This document shows, one piece after another, positions 15,616 through 25,203 of a stretch of 64,000 bases of DNA. The translations under genes were made by a program, and so were the position numbers. The stretch's first letter is position 1; each line of letters opens with the position of its first letter. The notes beneath the pieces were generated by a model. That model saw nothing but the letters and a program-made list of their open reading frames with translations. It was not told where the DNA came from and did no database searches. Source of the DNA: Nocardia cyriacigeorgica GUH-2 (GTDB lineage: Bacteria > Actinomycetota > Actinomycetes > Mycobacteriales > Mycobacteriaceae); contig NC_016887.1 in the NCBI RefSeq assembly GCF_000284035.1, positions 5,022,001 to 5,086,000 on the forward strand, read 5' to 3'.

Positions 15616-16758
15616 TTACCGCATCCGGGCGCGTACCCGCGCTGCTTCCCGGGTGAGATGGTCGCGCTCCGGGACGCTCGTGGCCGTGCTCGCGGCCACG
15701 GCGTACAGCTCGGCGGCCTGTTCGAGATCGCCCGCACGTTCGAGGAGGTAGGCGCGGACCGCGCTGTAGCGCGGCAACTCCGGATCCACTCGGCTCAGCT
15801 CCGTCAGCCCGGCCTGCGGGCCGTCGGCCTCGCCGACCGCCACGGCGCGGTTGAGTCGCACCACCGGGCTGTCGGTGAGCCGCAGCAGTTCGTCGTACCA
15901 CTCGACGATCTGCACCCAGTCGGTCTCGGCGGCGCTCGGGGCGTCGGCGTGCAGGGCGGCGATGGCGGCCTGGGCCTGGTATTCGCCGAGGCGGTCACGG
16001 GCCAGCGCGGCTTGCAGAATTGCCACGCCTTCGGCGATGAGGCCGGTGTCCCAGCGGGATCGGTCCTGCTCGGCCAGCGGCACCAGCCGCCCACCCGGAC
16101 CGGTGCGGGAGGCGCGCCGGGCATGGTGCAGCAGCATGAGCGCGAGCAGACCGGCGACCTCGGGTTCGTCGGTCGCGGCGGCCAGCTGACGGGTGAGGCG
16201 GATCGCCTCGGCCGCCAGGTCGACGTCGCCGCTGTAGCCCTCGTTGAACACCAGGTAGAGCACCCGCAGGACCGTCGCCAGATCGCCGGGACGATCCAAC
16301 GGCAGCTGCGCGATCCGGCGCTTGGCCCGGCTGATGCGTTGTGCCATGGTCGCTTCCGGCACCAGATACGCGTTCGCGATCTGCCGTGTGGTCAGGCCGC
16401 CGACCGCGCGCAAGGTCAGGGCGACGGCCGAACCGGGCGGCAACGACGGATGCGCGCACAGGAAATACAGCCACAGCGACTCGTCGGTGCCGGACACTTC
16501 AGCCCGCGGCGGCTCGAACTCCACCGCGAGTTCCCTGCCCCGCCGCGAAGTTTCGGCGCGCGCGGCATCGAGGAACTTGCGCCAGGCTGCGGCGACCAGC
16601 CAGCCCTTCGGATCGCGCGGCGGCTCCTGCGGCCAGGTCTCCAGCGCGCGGATCAGCGCTTCCTGCACGGCGTCCTCGGCCGAGGCGAAATCCGCTCCGC
16701 GCCGGACGAGGACGCCGATCACCGCGGGCACCAGCTCCCGCAGCAGCGACTCGTTCAC
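15616..16758 (-). CDS. ECF sigma factor of the DGPF/YCII-linked type (ECF42-like)
   Basis: A 380-residue extracytoplasmic-function sigma factor with a long C-terminal extension. Region 2 (VRRGADFASAEDAVQEALIRALETWP) and region 4 (LTTRQIANAYLVPEATMAQRISRAKRRI) occupy about the first 180 residues; the rest is a helical, tetratricopeptide-like domain (FNEGYSGDVDLAAEAIRLTRQL, ALARDRLGEYQAQAAIAALHADA). This layout, with a YCII-related gene alongside, is that of the ECF42 group, which has no classical anti-sigma factor (family knowledge). GTG at 16758 is chosen because it forms a GTGA overlap with the YCII stop and agrees with the usual N-terminus VNESLLRELVPAVIG. Confidence 0.9.
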   Translation of the reverse strand: MNESLLRELVPAVIGVLVRRGADFASAEDAVQEALIRALETWPQEPPRDPKGWLVAAAWRKFLDAARAETSRRGRELAVEFEPPRAEVSGTDESLWLYFLCAHPSLPPGSAVALTLRAVGGLTTRQIANAYLVPEATMAQRISRAKRRIAQLPLDRPGDLATVLRVLYLVFNEGYSGDVDLAAEAIRLTRQLAAATDEPEVAGLLALMLLHHARRASRTGPGGRLVPLAEQDRSRWDTGLIAEGVAILQAALARDRLGEYQAQAAIAALHADAPSAAETDWVQIVEWYDELLRLTDSPVVRLNRAVAVGEADGPQAGLTELSRVDPELPRYSAVRAYLLERAGDLEQAAELYAVAASTATSVPERDHLTREAARVRARMR

Positions 16759-17162
16759 TCGGTGACGGTGGGCGCCGCCGTGAGCACCGGACGCAACTCG
16801 AGCCATTCCTGGATCGCCGTGCCGCCCGCACCGGGTGCCGCGGACAGCTCGGCCGCCAGCTCCAGGGCGCGCTCATAGGTGTCGACGTCGATCATCATCC
16901 AGCCGGCGATCAGGTCCTTGGTTTCGGCGAACGGACCGTCGGTGACCGGCGGGCGGCCCTGCCCGTCCGAGCGGACGAAGGTGCCCTGCGGTGCGAGCGC
17001 CTGGCTGTCGACGTATTCGCCGGTGGCTTCGAGCCGGGCGGCGAAATCCTCCATGTACTGCACGTGCGCGGTGATCTCGTCGGGGGTCCACTGGTCCATC
17101 GGCACGTCATTGGCCGGTGCCGGGGCGCCGCGGTAGTGCTTGAGCAGCAGATACTTGGCCAT
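16755..17162 (-). CDS. YCII-related (DGPF) protein
   Basis: A 135-residue protein of the YCII/DGPF family. Sequence marks are MAKYLLLKHYRGAP, the central VDSQALAPQGTFVRSDGQGRPPVTDGPFAETKDLIAGWMMIDVDTYERALELA block, in which DGPFAETK names the family, and a C-terminal WLELRPVL-like strand. Proteins of this kind are routinely encoded with ECF42 sigma factors and are suspected to act with them in stress responses. Its TGA overlaps the sigma-factor GTG, so the two are co-translated. A GAGGAGA site precedes the ATG. Confidence 0.92.
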   Translation of the reverse strand: MAKYLLLKHYRGAPAPANDVPMDQWTPDEITAHVQYMEDFAARLEATGEYVDSQALAPQGTFVRSDGQGRPPVTDGPFAETKDLIAGWMMIDVDTYERALELAAELSAAPGAGGTAIQEWLELRPVLTAAPTVTE

Positions 17163-17192
17163 TGTCTTCTCCTCGCTGAAGTGTCGGTGGTC

Positions 17193-17690
17193 TCAGGCGC
17201 GCTGGCGTTCGGCGCGCTGCCGGACCAGTTCCTCGACCGGCGACGGCAGGGTGGTGTCGAAATCGATGAGCTTGACCCAGGTCGGGGTGATGACGATGCG
17301 GACCATGCCGTCGTAGAGCGAGCGGACCTCGGCCTCCCATTCGACGCGCTGCTCGGCGGTCATCTGGTAGCTGCCGTTCATTTGCAGGTATTCCTCCGGG
17401 ATGCCGTCGACCTCGTCCAGCTCGGCGCGACCCCGGATCAGCAGGATCTTCGGCGGATGCACCTCGGTGTCGATGGTCAGCGCGACCTGCGGATTACGCC
17501 GCAACGCCACCAGTTTCGGGGCGTTCTTCGAGGTGCACAGCACGATCTGGGAGCCATTCCAGGTGAACGCGATCGGGATGTTGCGCGGGGTGCCGTCGGT
17601 GGCGACGTAGGCCAGCCGGGTGATGTCACGGGCCAGCAGTTCCTGACTGAGCGGGCGGTCGAGGATTTCGGTGATCTGATGCTGCTGCAT
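17193..17690 (-). CDS. Pyridoxamine 5'-phosphate oxidase-fold flavin/F420 protein
   Basis: A 165-residue split-barrel protein. ITRLAYVATDGTPRNIPIAFTWNGSQIVLCTSKNAPKLVALRRNPQVALTID is the typical cofactor-binding half of PNPOx-like proteins, which in actinobacteria use FMN, F420 or haem. The C-terminal half is unassigned. Start ATG with ACAGGAG upstream. It precedes the YCII-sigma pair by 30 bases on the same strand and may be part of that operon, possibly as an oxidoreductase target of the sigma factor. Cofactor and substrate are not readable. Confidence 0.82.
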   Translation of the reverse strand: MQQHQITEILDRPLSQELLARDITRLAYVATDGTPRNIPIAFTWNGSQIVLCTSKNAPKLVALRRNPQVALTIDTEVHPPKILLIRGRAELDEVDGIPEEYLQMNGSYQMTAEQRVEWEAEVRSLYDGMVRIVITPTWVKLIDFDTTLPSPVEELVRQRAERQRA

Positions 17691-17835
17691 TGCTGTCGCT
17701 CCTGTGGTCGGTGTGCTCGAGCAGCCCTCATCGGCTGCTCGTACCCCTGGGACGGAGCCCGCTCCTCATTCTCGACATCCCGGCGAAGAATTTCGGAACT
17801 TTTTTCGACGCGGTAGAACCAGCAGGTCAGCGAGG

Positions 17836-18417
17836 CTACTCGCGCTCGGCGAGCAGGAATTCACGGGCCGCGTCCAGGATCTGCCCGGAGAGCTCGTCGT
17901 CGCCGGTGGCGCGCGAGAGCATCAGGGCGCCGGCCATGACCGACAGCTCGACCAGGACCTGTGGGTCGGTGTCCGGCCGGTCCTCGAACTCGGCGAGCTT
18001 GCCGATCATGTTGTGGATGCCGTCGAGGTAGGCCTGGCGCAGCGGGCTCTCATCGGGCGTTCGGGCGACGTCGGCCGCGGTGGCCGCGATGCCGCAGCCG
18101 TTGGCGGGGGTGTCGCGGTGGACGATCGACAGGTAGCGCTCGATGAAGGTGCGACGGGCCGCCGGCCCGTCGGGGCTGGCGGCGCGAATGCGGTCCATCT
18201 CCTCGATCTTCTCCGCGTACGCGGCCGTGCAGGCCTGGGTGACCAGGTCTTCCTTGGATCGGAAGTGGCGGTAGAAGCCGCCGTGGGTGAGTCCGGCGGC
18301 GGCCATCAGCTCGGGCACCGTCATCGCACCGGCGCCGCGTTCGCGGACCTGGGCGGCCGCCGCGTCGAGCACCTGCTGGCGGTGCGATTGCGCCTGTTCA
18401 CGGGAGGCTCGCGGCAC
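17836..18417 (-). CDS. TetR family regulator
   Basis: A 193-residue regulator read from GTG 18417 (PRASREQAQSHRQQVLDAAAAQVRERGAGAMTV). GAAGGAG lies five bases upstream of this GTG and is itself inside the coding frame of longer versions, so the short start is preferred. The helix-turn-helix ends VPELMAAAGLTHGGFYRHFRSKEDL; GGFYRHF is the recognition-helix region of the NemR/AcrR-like group. C-terminal domain contains NGCGIAATAADVAR. It is divergent from an SDR-tautomerase pair; a near-perfect 20-bp palindrome lies between them. Confidence 0.9.
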   Translation of the reverse strand: MPRASREQAQSHRQQVLDAAAAQVRERGAGAMTVPELMAAAGLTHGGFYRHFRSKEDLVTQACTAAYAEKIEEMDRIRAASPDGPAARRTFIERYLSIVHRDTPANGCGIAATAADVARTPDESPLRQAYLDGIHNMIGKLAEFEDRPDTDPQVLVELSVMAGALMLSRATGDDELSGQILDAAREFLLAERE

Positions 18418-18486
18418 ATCGACTCCTTCCATCGGTCGGCGCGCATCTGCTGACGCGCTCGCTCGACACAGTCTTGCGCATCCGTA

Positions 18487-18506
18487 TAGATGATGATCAT
18501 AATCTA
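18487..18506. promoter_or_regulatory. Candidate TetR operator TAGATGATGATCATAATCTA
   Basis: A 20-bp near-perfect palindrome (one symmetric mismatch pair) centred on ATGATCAT, midway between the divergent TetR and SDR genes. AT-rich in a GC-rich setting. Confidence 0.65.
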
Positions 18507-18568
18507 AACGAGGTCGAGCGGTGGCGCTCCCTTCCCGATCCCCTCGGGATGAGTCGAAAGAGGCGGAT

Positions 18569-19270
18569 ATGACCAGAATCGAAGGCATGGTCGCGCTGGT
18601 GACCGGCGGCGGGCGCGGACTCGGGCGCGCGTTCGTGGAGGAACTACTGCGACGCGGTGCGGCCAAGGTCTACGCGACGGCCCGGCAACCGAAACCCGTG
18701 GACGATCCGCGGGTGGTGCCGCTGGCGCTGGACGTCACCGATCCCGACTCCGTCACCGCGGCAGCGCTCGCCGCGGGCGATGTCGAGATCGTGGTCAACA
18801 ATGCGGGCGCGCTACTCCCCGCACCGCTGCTGACGGCCGAAATACCCGATGTGCAGGCCACTTTCGACACCAATGTGTTCGGTCCACTGCGGGTGGCGCA
18901 GGCGTTCGCGCCGATTCTGGCCGCCCAAGGCGGGGGCGCGCTGGTCGATATCCATTCGGTGCTGTCGTGGGGTTCCGGCGCCGCGGCCTACGGCGCCTCC
19001 AAGGCCGCATTCTGGTCGCTGACCAATTCGCTGCGGCTCGAGCTGGCCGCGCAGCGCACCCAGGTCGTCGGTGTGCATCTGGGATTCGCCGATACCGAGA
19101 TGGTCGCCCACCTCCCGGTCGACAAGATCGCCCCGGCCGAGGTGGCGGCGGCGGTGTTCGACGGCGTCGAGCGCGGTGAGACCGAGGTGCTCGTCGACGA
19201 GGTCTCGCGCCGGATGAAGGCGGCGCTGTCGGGGCCCGTCGAAGGTCTCGCCATCGCCATCGGCCGCTGA
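18569..19270 (+). CDS. Short-chain dehydrogenase/reductase
   Basis: A 233-residue NAD(P)-dependent oxidoreductase. The nucleotide-binding motif is TGGGRGLG near residues 12-19; the downstream NNAG, then IHSVLSWGSGAAAYGASKAAFWSL holds the catalytic Ser and the YxxxK pair. Start ATG 18569 (MTRIEGMVALVTGG) is used; a longer frame lacks a ribosome site. Substrate unknown. It is probably repressed by the divergent TetR protein through the palindrome at 18487, and co-transcribed with the tautomerase 30 bases downstream. Confidence 0.9.
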   Translation: MTRIEGMVALVTGGGRGLGRAFVEELLRRGAAKVYATARQPKPVDDPRVVPLALDVTDPDSVTAAALAAGDVEIVVNNAGALLPAPLLTAEIPDVQATFDTNVFGPLRVAQAFAPILAAQGGGALVDIHSVLSWGSGAAAYGASKAAFWSLTNSLRLELAAQRTQVVGVHLGFADTEMVAHLPVDKIAPAEVAAAVFDGVERGETEVLVDEVSRRMKAALSGPVEGLAIAIGR

Positions 19271-19300
19271 CAACCACCCACTCCGAAAGGACGAACCACC

Positions 19301-19723
19301 ATGCCGCTGTGGCACATCTACCATCCCGCCAACACCTATTCCGAGCAGGACAAACAGGATTTCGCCCGGGATATCACCGAGCTGTACACCAGCTTCGGCC
19401 TACCGGCGTTCTATGTCGTGGTGCTGTTCGTAGAAGTCGGCGAATCCGATTTCTACGTGGGCGGCAAGCCGTCGGGCGACACCGTGCGGATCGTCGTAGA
19501 GCATCTGGCTCGTCATCTGGACGATCCCGAGATGCGGCGCCGCTCCACCGACCGGCTCGACTCGATCATGGTCCCCTACACCCGCGACCGCGGGCTGCAC
19601 TGGGAATTCCACACCTACGAATCGCCGCGTGATCTGTGGAAGATCGCCGGTCAGTTCCCGCCACCGGCCGGTAGTGAAGCCGAGAAGGCATGGGCGCGCG
19701 AGAACAAGCCGATCCCCTACTGA
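19301..19723 (+). CDS. Tautomerase superfamily protein (cis-CaaD-like)
   Basis: A 140-residue member of the tautomerase superfamily, in which Pro at position 2 becomes the catalytic N-terminal proline (MPLWHIYHP). Length and the conserved stretch FYVVVLFVEVGESDFYVGGKP fit the cis-3-chloroacrylate dehalogenase/putative oxalocrotonate tautomerase group rather than the short 4-OT type. His6 or His9, arginines and Tyr104 (HTYESPRD) could complete the site, but no alignment was possible. GAAAGGA ribosome site. Paired with an SDR gene; strong terminator follows. Confidence 0.85.
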   Translation: MPLWHIYHPANTYSEQDKQDFARDITELYTSFGLPAFYVVVLFVEVGESDFYVGGKPSGDTVRIVVEHLARHLDDPEMRRRSTDRLDSIMVPYTRDRGLHWEFHTYESPRDLWKIAGQFPPPAGSEAEKAWARENKPIPY

Positions 19724-19732
19724 TGCCCACAC

Positions 19733-19775
19733 AGATCTGCCCACCGGCGCGGCAAAGCCGGTGGGCAGATCTTTT
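19733..19775. terminator. Bidirectional terminator
   Basis: Perfect 15-bp inverted repeat (AGATCTGCCCACCGG and complement) with a ten-base loop, then TTTT. It separates the converging tautomerase and DUF779 genes. Confidence 0.9.
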
Positions 19776-19817
19776 CGGTGCGCGACAACGGGCGGGCGAA
19801 CCCGTTACCGCACAGGT

Positions 19818-20218
19818 TTATTCGAGGTCAGCACCGGTGCGCGGCGGCGGCGCCGACTCGAGCCGGGTGAATTCCTCATCCGTAAGTAACCGCGACCGGA
19901 TCAGGAACCGCACACCCTCGGGCGCCTCGAGGGAGAAACCGCTGCCCCGCCCGGGAACCACATCCACGGTGAGATGAGTGTGCTTCCAATACTCGTACTG
20001 ATCGGCGCTCATCCAGAACGGCGTATCGTCGGCGACCGTCCCGAGCAGCACATCCGAAGCGCCCACCCGGAATTCACCGCGCGGATAACACATCGGGGAG
20101 CTGCCGTCGCAGCAACCGCCGGACTGGTGGAACATGACCGCGCCGTGCCGCCGGATCAGGCCCTCGAGCATGTGCTGTGCCTGATCGGTGATCGCGACGC
20201 GGGCCACGTCCTCGGGCA

Positions 20219-20219
<1 letters not shown>
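19818..20219 (-). CDS. DUF779 protein
   Basis: A 133-residue DUF779 protein. FHQSGGCCDGSSPMCYPRGEF contains a CC...C cysteine cluster that could bind metal; WMSADQYEYWKHTHLTVDVVPGRGSGFSLEAPEGVRF is the other conserved block. The gene follows aldehyde dehydrogenase with a one-base TGATG overlap. This pairing is recurrent in actinobacteria and proteobacteria (family knowledge), suggesting a role in aldehyde oxidation or in maturing the dehydrogenase, but the biochemical role is unknown. Confidence 0.93.
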
Positions 20220-21736
<1,517 letters not shown>

Positions 21737-21858
21737 GACGCATGCTCCTCATCGAGTCGGCGGATAGCACGAGCAACCGTTCGTGATGTGTACCACTATC
21801 GTGATCTCTGGTTGGCAGAAGGTTGACTACCGCGCTGGCACGCCGACGCCGCAGGTCA

Positions 21859-21933
21859 GAAGCGCTGTGCCGGACTGGAAACGCTGTGCCGGAATAGAAG
21901 CGCAGTGACGGACCAGAAGCGCTGGCCCACCTA
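21859..21933. repeat. Four tandem 19-bp imperfect repeats
   Basis: Units begin GAAGCGCTGTGCCGG, GAAACGCTGTGCCGG, GAAGCGCAGTGACGG and GAAGCGCTGGCCCAC, at 21859, 21878, 21897 and 21916. A fifth degenerate copy (GGAACGCAG) runs into the regulator gene's 3' end. They lie 120-200 bases upstream of the aldehyde dehydrogenase start and could be activator sites. Confidence 0.75.
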
Positions 21934-23157
21934 GGAACGCAGCGCGGTGTGCAACCTCGCCGCGGCAACAGCGCGGCGGGCATCGTTGACCGGCAGCAGC
22001 GCCAGCGCGTGCTCGTGGATCTCGATATCGTCGGGCGCCCGCTCGCCGTAGCGCAGGGCGTATTCGGGGTCGTCGTCGGAGAGCACGGCGGTGCGGACCG
22101 CGACCTCGAGATGTTCGCGCCATTCGACGATTCCCGGCGTCTCCGAGCCGGGGAGCAGCGGTCCGCGATACAACCGCACGGCCGCGGCGGTATCACCGGC
22201 TTCGAGCGCGGTGAGCAGGTCGACGGCGTCGCAGGACAGCGGCGTGGTCAGCTGGTAGACGCGGTTGGCGATCTCACCGCCGGTGGCCCGGCGCAGATGG
22301 GAGACATCGGCTTTGAGTGTGCTGGAGGTGGCGGGCCGGTCGCCGTAGATGGCGTAGTGCAGCCGTTCGGGGGTAAAGCCCGCGGGTTCGAGCGCCAGCA
22401 GCGCCAGGATTTCCAGCTGGCGTGGCCGCAGCCGCACCGCGCGACCGTCGCGCACCAGCCCGGATCCGCCGAGGCAGGTGAGCCGCACACCGGGCCGGGT
22501 GGCGGGGGCGGTCGCGTGCAGCCGCGCCTCGACCGCCATCACCAGCGACTGCACCGTGGACATGGCGAGCGGATGCGAGCGATCCCAGGTGGAGGACAGG
22601 TCGAGCACCCCGAGCTGACGCCCGTCGGGTCCGTGGATGGGCGCGCAGTAACACACCCAGCCGTGCAGCGCCGCAACCAGATGTTCGGCCGAGAACACGG
22701 TGCTGGGTTTGCCGGTCTGCATGGCCAGTGACAGCGCATTGGTGCCCATGTGCTGTTCGTCCCAGCGGCCGCCTGGCGCGAAGTTCACCTTCTCGGCCCG
22801 GCGTCGCATGACCTGACCGCCGAAGGACCACAGGATGGTGCCGGACTCGTCGGTCACCGCAGCGACGTAACCGGCGTCATGAGCGACGTCGTGTAACTGA
22901 TCGGCGAGCTGGGTGACCGGTTCGCGCAACGGGGACTGCGCCCACCGCGAGCCGATATCGGCGGAATCGAGCGCCGGCGCGCTGGCGCGGGCCGGGTCGA
23001 CGGTGCGCACCGACCGCATCCAGGATTGCGCGACCTCACTGCGCAGGCCCGACCCGGTGACCCGGGGCAGCGTGGGATGCGGCCCGTCGGGTACCCACCG
23101 GGCCCATTCCTTTTCCAGCGCGGCTCGCTGCTCGGCGAGCGTGCTGTGTGGCGCCAT
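21931..23157 (-). CDS. GAF-domain transcriptional regulator with C-terminal winged-helix domain
   Basis: A 408-residue regulator. Residues about 40-210 hold an AcoR-type N-terminal region and GAF domain (SWMRSVRTVDPARAS, VAAVTDESGTILWSFGG, WDEQHMGTNALSLAMQTGKPSTVF, CYCAPIHGPDGRQLGVLDLS). There is no AAA+ domain of the sigma-54 activator kind; instead LRPRQLEILALLALEPAGFTPERLHYAIYGDRPATSSTLKADVSHLRR forms a winged-helix module around 245-300. Located directly upstream of aldehyde dehydrogenase and DUF779 on the same strand, it is the likely activator of that pair, sensing a small molecule through GAF. A similar protein is encoded at 25204. Confidence 0.85.
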   Translation of the reverse strand: MAPHSTLAEQRAALEKEWARWVPDGPHPTLPRVTGSGLRSEVAQSWMRSVRTVDPARASAPALDSADIGSRWAQSPLREPVTQLADQLHDVAHDAGYVAAVTDESGTILWSFGGQVMRRRAEKVNFAPGGRWDEQHMGTNALSLAMQTGKPSTVFSAEHLVAALHGWVCYCAPIHGPDGRQLGVLDLSSTWDRSHPLAMSTVQSLVMAVEARLHATAPATRPGVRLTCLGGSGLVRDGRAVRLRPRQLEILALLALEPAGFTPERLHYAIYGDRPATSSTLKADVSHLRRATGGEIANRVYQLTTPLSCDAVDLLTALEAGDTAAAVRLYRGPLLPGSETPGIVEWREHLEVAVRTAVLSDDDPEYALRYGERAPDDIEIHEHALALLPVNDARRAVAAARLHTALRS

Positions 23158-23244
23158 CTACGCGGTGTCTTCCTGGTCACATCTTCGGCTACCACCATCA
23201 TGCCGCACCGACGCGGCGATCGGTGCGGCATGCGGTGCGGAAAT

Positions 23245-25062
23245 TCAGCTCAGATGATGCACCGGGCCCATCCCGTACACCGGCGTCGGAATCCCCTCGT
23301 AGCGCGCCTTGAGCTGCAGCGCGAGATACAGCGAGTAGTGCCGGGATTGGTGCAGGTTGCCGCCGTGGAACCACAGCCCGTCCTGCCTGGTCGGCTTCCA
23401 CATATTGCGCAGCTCGCCCTCCCACGGGCCCGGGTCCTTGGTGGTGCCGGAGCCGTAGCCCCAGCATTTGCCCACCCGGTCGGCCACGTCCTGGCCGATC
23501 AGGTCGGCCGCCCAGCCGTTCATCGAGCCGTAGCCGGTGGCGTAGACGACCAGGTCGGCGGGCAGTTCGGTGCCGTCGGCGAGGACGACGGCGTCCTCGG
23601 TGAGTTCGCGGACCTCGCCGTGCGCCAGCGCGATCTTGCCGTCGGCGATCAATTCCGAGGCGCCGACGTCGATGTAGTAGCCGGAGCCGCGGCGCAGGTA
23701 CTTCATGAACAGCCCGGAACCGTCGTCGCCCCAGTCGAGTTGGAAGCCGGCGCGCTCGAGCCGGTCGTAGAACTCGGCGTCGCGCGCCCGGATGGCCTCG
23801 TAGACCGGGATCTGGAACTGCGGCATGATCCGGTACGGCAGCGAGGCGAAGGTCAGATCCGCCTTGTCGGTGGTCATGCCGGCGGCCAGCGCGCGTTCGG
23901 AGTACAGGTCGCCCAGGCCCAGATCCATCAGCGAATCCGAGCGCACGATATGGGTGGAACTGCGCTGCACCATCGTCACCTGCGCACCCACCTCCCACAG
24001 CGCCGCGCAAATATCGTGGGCGGAGTTGTTGGAGCCGATCACCACCGCGCGCTTGCCCGCGTAGGCGTCCGGTCCCGGATGCTGACTGGAGTGGTGCTGT
24101 TCGCCCCGGAACCGTTCCATACCAGGGAAGTTCGGGATGTTCGGCTTGCCCGACATGCCGGTGGCCAGCACCAGCTGGGCGGGCCGCAGTTCGATGGCCT
24201 TACCGTCGCGCAGGACGTCGACCTCCCACTCGCCGGCGATCTCGTCGTAGGTGGCGGAGGTGCAGGTGGTGCTCGACCAGTACGGCACCTCCATCACCCG
24301 GGTGTACATCTCCAGCCAGTCGCCGATCTTGTCCTTGGGGGTGAACACCGGCCAGTTGTCCGGGAACGGCAGATACGGCAGGTGGTCGTACCAGACCGGA
24401 TCGTGCAGGCACAGCGACTTGTACCGCTTACGCCACTGGTCACCGGGGCGTTCGTGCTTGTCGACCACCAGCGCCGGCACCCCCAGCTGACGTAACCGCG
24501 CCCCGAGCGCGATACCGCCCTGGCCGCCGCCGACCACCAGCACGTACGGCTGACGGCTGCGGCCGAGTTCGCGTTCCTCCTCGGCGCGGCGCTCCGACCA
24601 GGTCACCCGGTCCGGATCGGCGCCGTGCACCACCCCGCGCGGGCGCCGCGGACCCTTGCTCTCCTCATGGCCTTTCAGCTCGCGCAGGCTGGTGAGCAGC
24701 GTCCACGCGCCTTCGTCCTTGAGCCGCAGATGCCCGACCGCCCGGCCCGCCGCGGTCTCGAAGCCGATCCAGGCCGTGACCACGCCGCCGTCCTCGGTTG
24801 GCGGTTCGGTGGTGTGGAAGTTGCCCGGGTCGGTGCCGTCCAGCCGCGAACGCAGCATGTCGCTGATCTCCTCGCGGCCCTCGAGGGTCTTGATGTTCCA
24901 GGTGAAGGCGACCAGATCACGCCAGAAACCGTCGAGCGCGAACATCTCGGCGACGGCCTGCACATCACGGTCCGCCAGCGCCATCTCGAAATCCCGCAGC
25001 CAGGCGTCCACCCGCTGCTGCGGTGTCTGCGTATCGGGCGTCGGCTCCAGTGTCCGGGTCAT
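23245..25062 (-). CDS. NTF2-like domain fused to class B flavin monooxygenase
   Basis: A 605-residue FAD/NADPH monooxygenase. Residues 1-130 are an NTF2/SnoaL-like fold (WLRDFEMALADRDVQAVAEMFALDGFWRDLVAFTW). The remainder is a two-nucleotide-domain flavoprotein: FAD motif VVGGGQGGIALGARL (178-183 GGGQGG), the FRGEQHHSSQHPG sequence resembling the FxGxxxH fingerprint of flavin-containing/Baeyer-Villiger enzymes, NADPH motif VVIGSNNSAHD and the C-terminal VYATGYGSMNGW. Substrate unknown, probably a lipophilic ketone, amine or sulfide. GAAGGAG precedes the ATG. It is divergent from a GAF regulator that probably controls it. Confidence 0.9.
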   Translation of the reverse strand: MTRTLEPTPDTQTPQQRVDAWLRDFEMALADRDVQAVAEMFALDGFWRDLVAFTWNIKTLEGREEISDMLRSRLDGTDPGNFHTTEPPTEDGGVVTAWIGFETAAGRAVGHLRLKDEGAWTLLTSLRELKGHEESKGPRRPRGVVHGADPDRVTWSERRAEEERELGRSRQPYVLVVGGGQGGIALGARLRQLGVPALVVDKHERPGDQWRKRYKSLCLHDPVWYDHLPYLPFPDNWPVFTPKDKIGDWLEMYTRVMEVPYWSSTTCTSATYDEIAGEWEVDVLRDGKAIELRPAQLVLATGMSGKPNIPNFPGMERFRGEQHHSSQHPGPDAYAGKRAVVIGSNNSAHDICAALWEVGAQVTMVQRSSTHIVRSDSLMDLGLGDLYSERALAAGMTTDKADLTFASLPYRIMPQFQIPVYEAIRARDAEFYDRLERAGFQLDWGDDGSGLFMKYLRRGSGYYIDVGASELIADGKIALAHGEVRELTEDAVVLADGTELPADLVVYATGYGSMNGWAADLIGQDVADRVGKCWGYGSGTTKDPGPWEGELRNMWKPTRQDGLWFHGGNLHQSRHYSLYLALQLKARYEGIPTPVYGMGPVHHLS

Positions 25063-25105
25063 CGGATTCTCCTTCTCCAGCGGATCTGTGAGCTACAGCA
25101 CACGT

Positions 25106-25145
25106 CACCGGAACCGGTGTCACAATCGTTGCAAGGCGTTGCAAC
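25106..25145. promoter_or_regulatory. Inverted repeat and helically phased direct repeats between flavin monooxygenase and GAF regulator
   Basis: CACCGG-AA-CCGGTG (25106-25119) is a perfect inverted repeat. CGTTGCAA occurs at 25127-25134 and again at 25137-25144, exactly ten bases apart, one helical turn. Both lie in the 140-base divergent interval and are candidate sites for the regulator. Confidence 0.55.
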
Positions 25146-25203
25146 ATCGGTATGCGCAGCGCGGCCCGAGCCCGCTGCGGCCGCGCGTACCGAGCGGATC
25201 AGG

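Noticed and set aside
24625..25203. N-terminal extension of the GAF regulator
   Set aside because: Runs through the 5' part of the divergent flavin monooxygenase gene; homologous layout begins near 25204.
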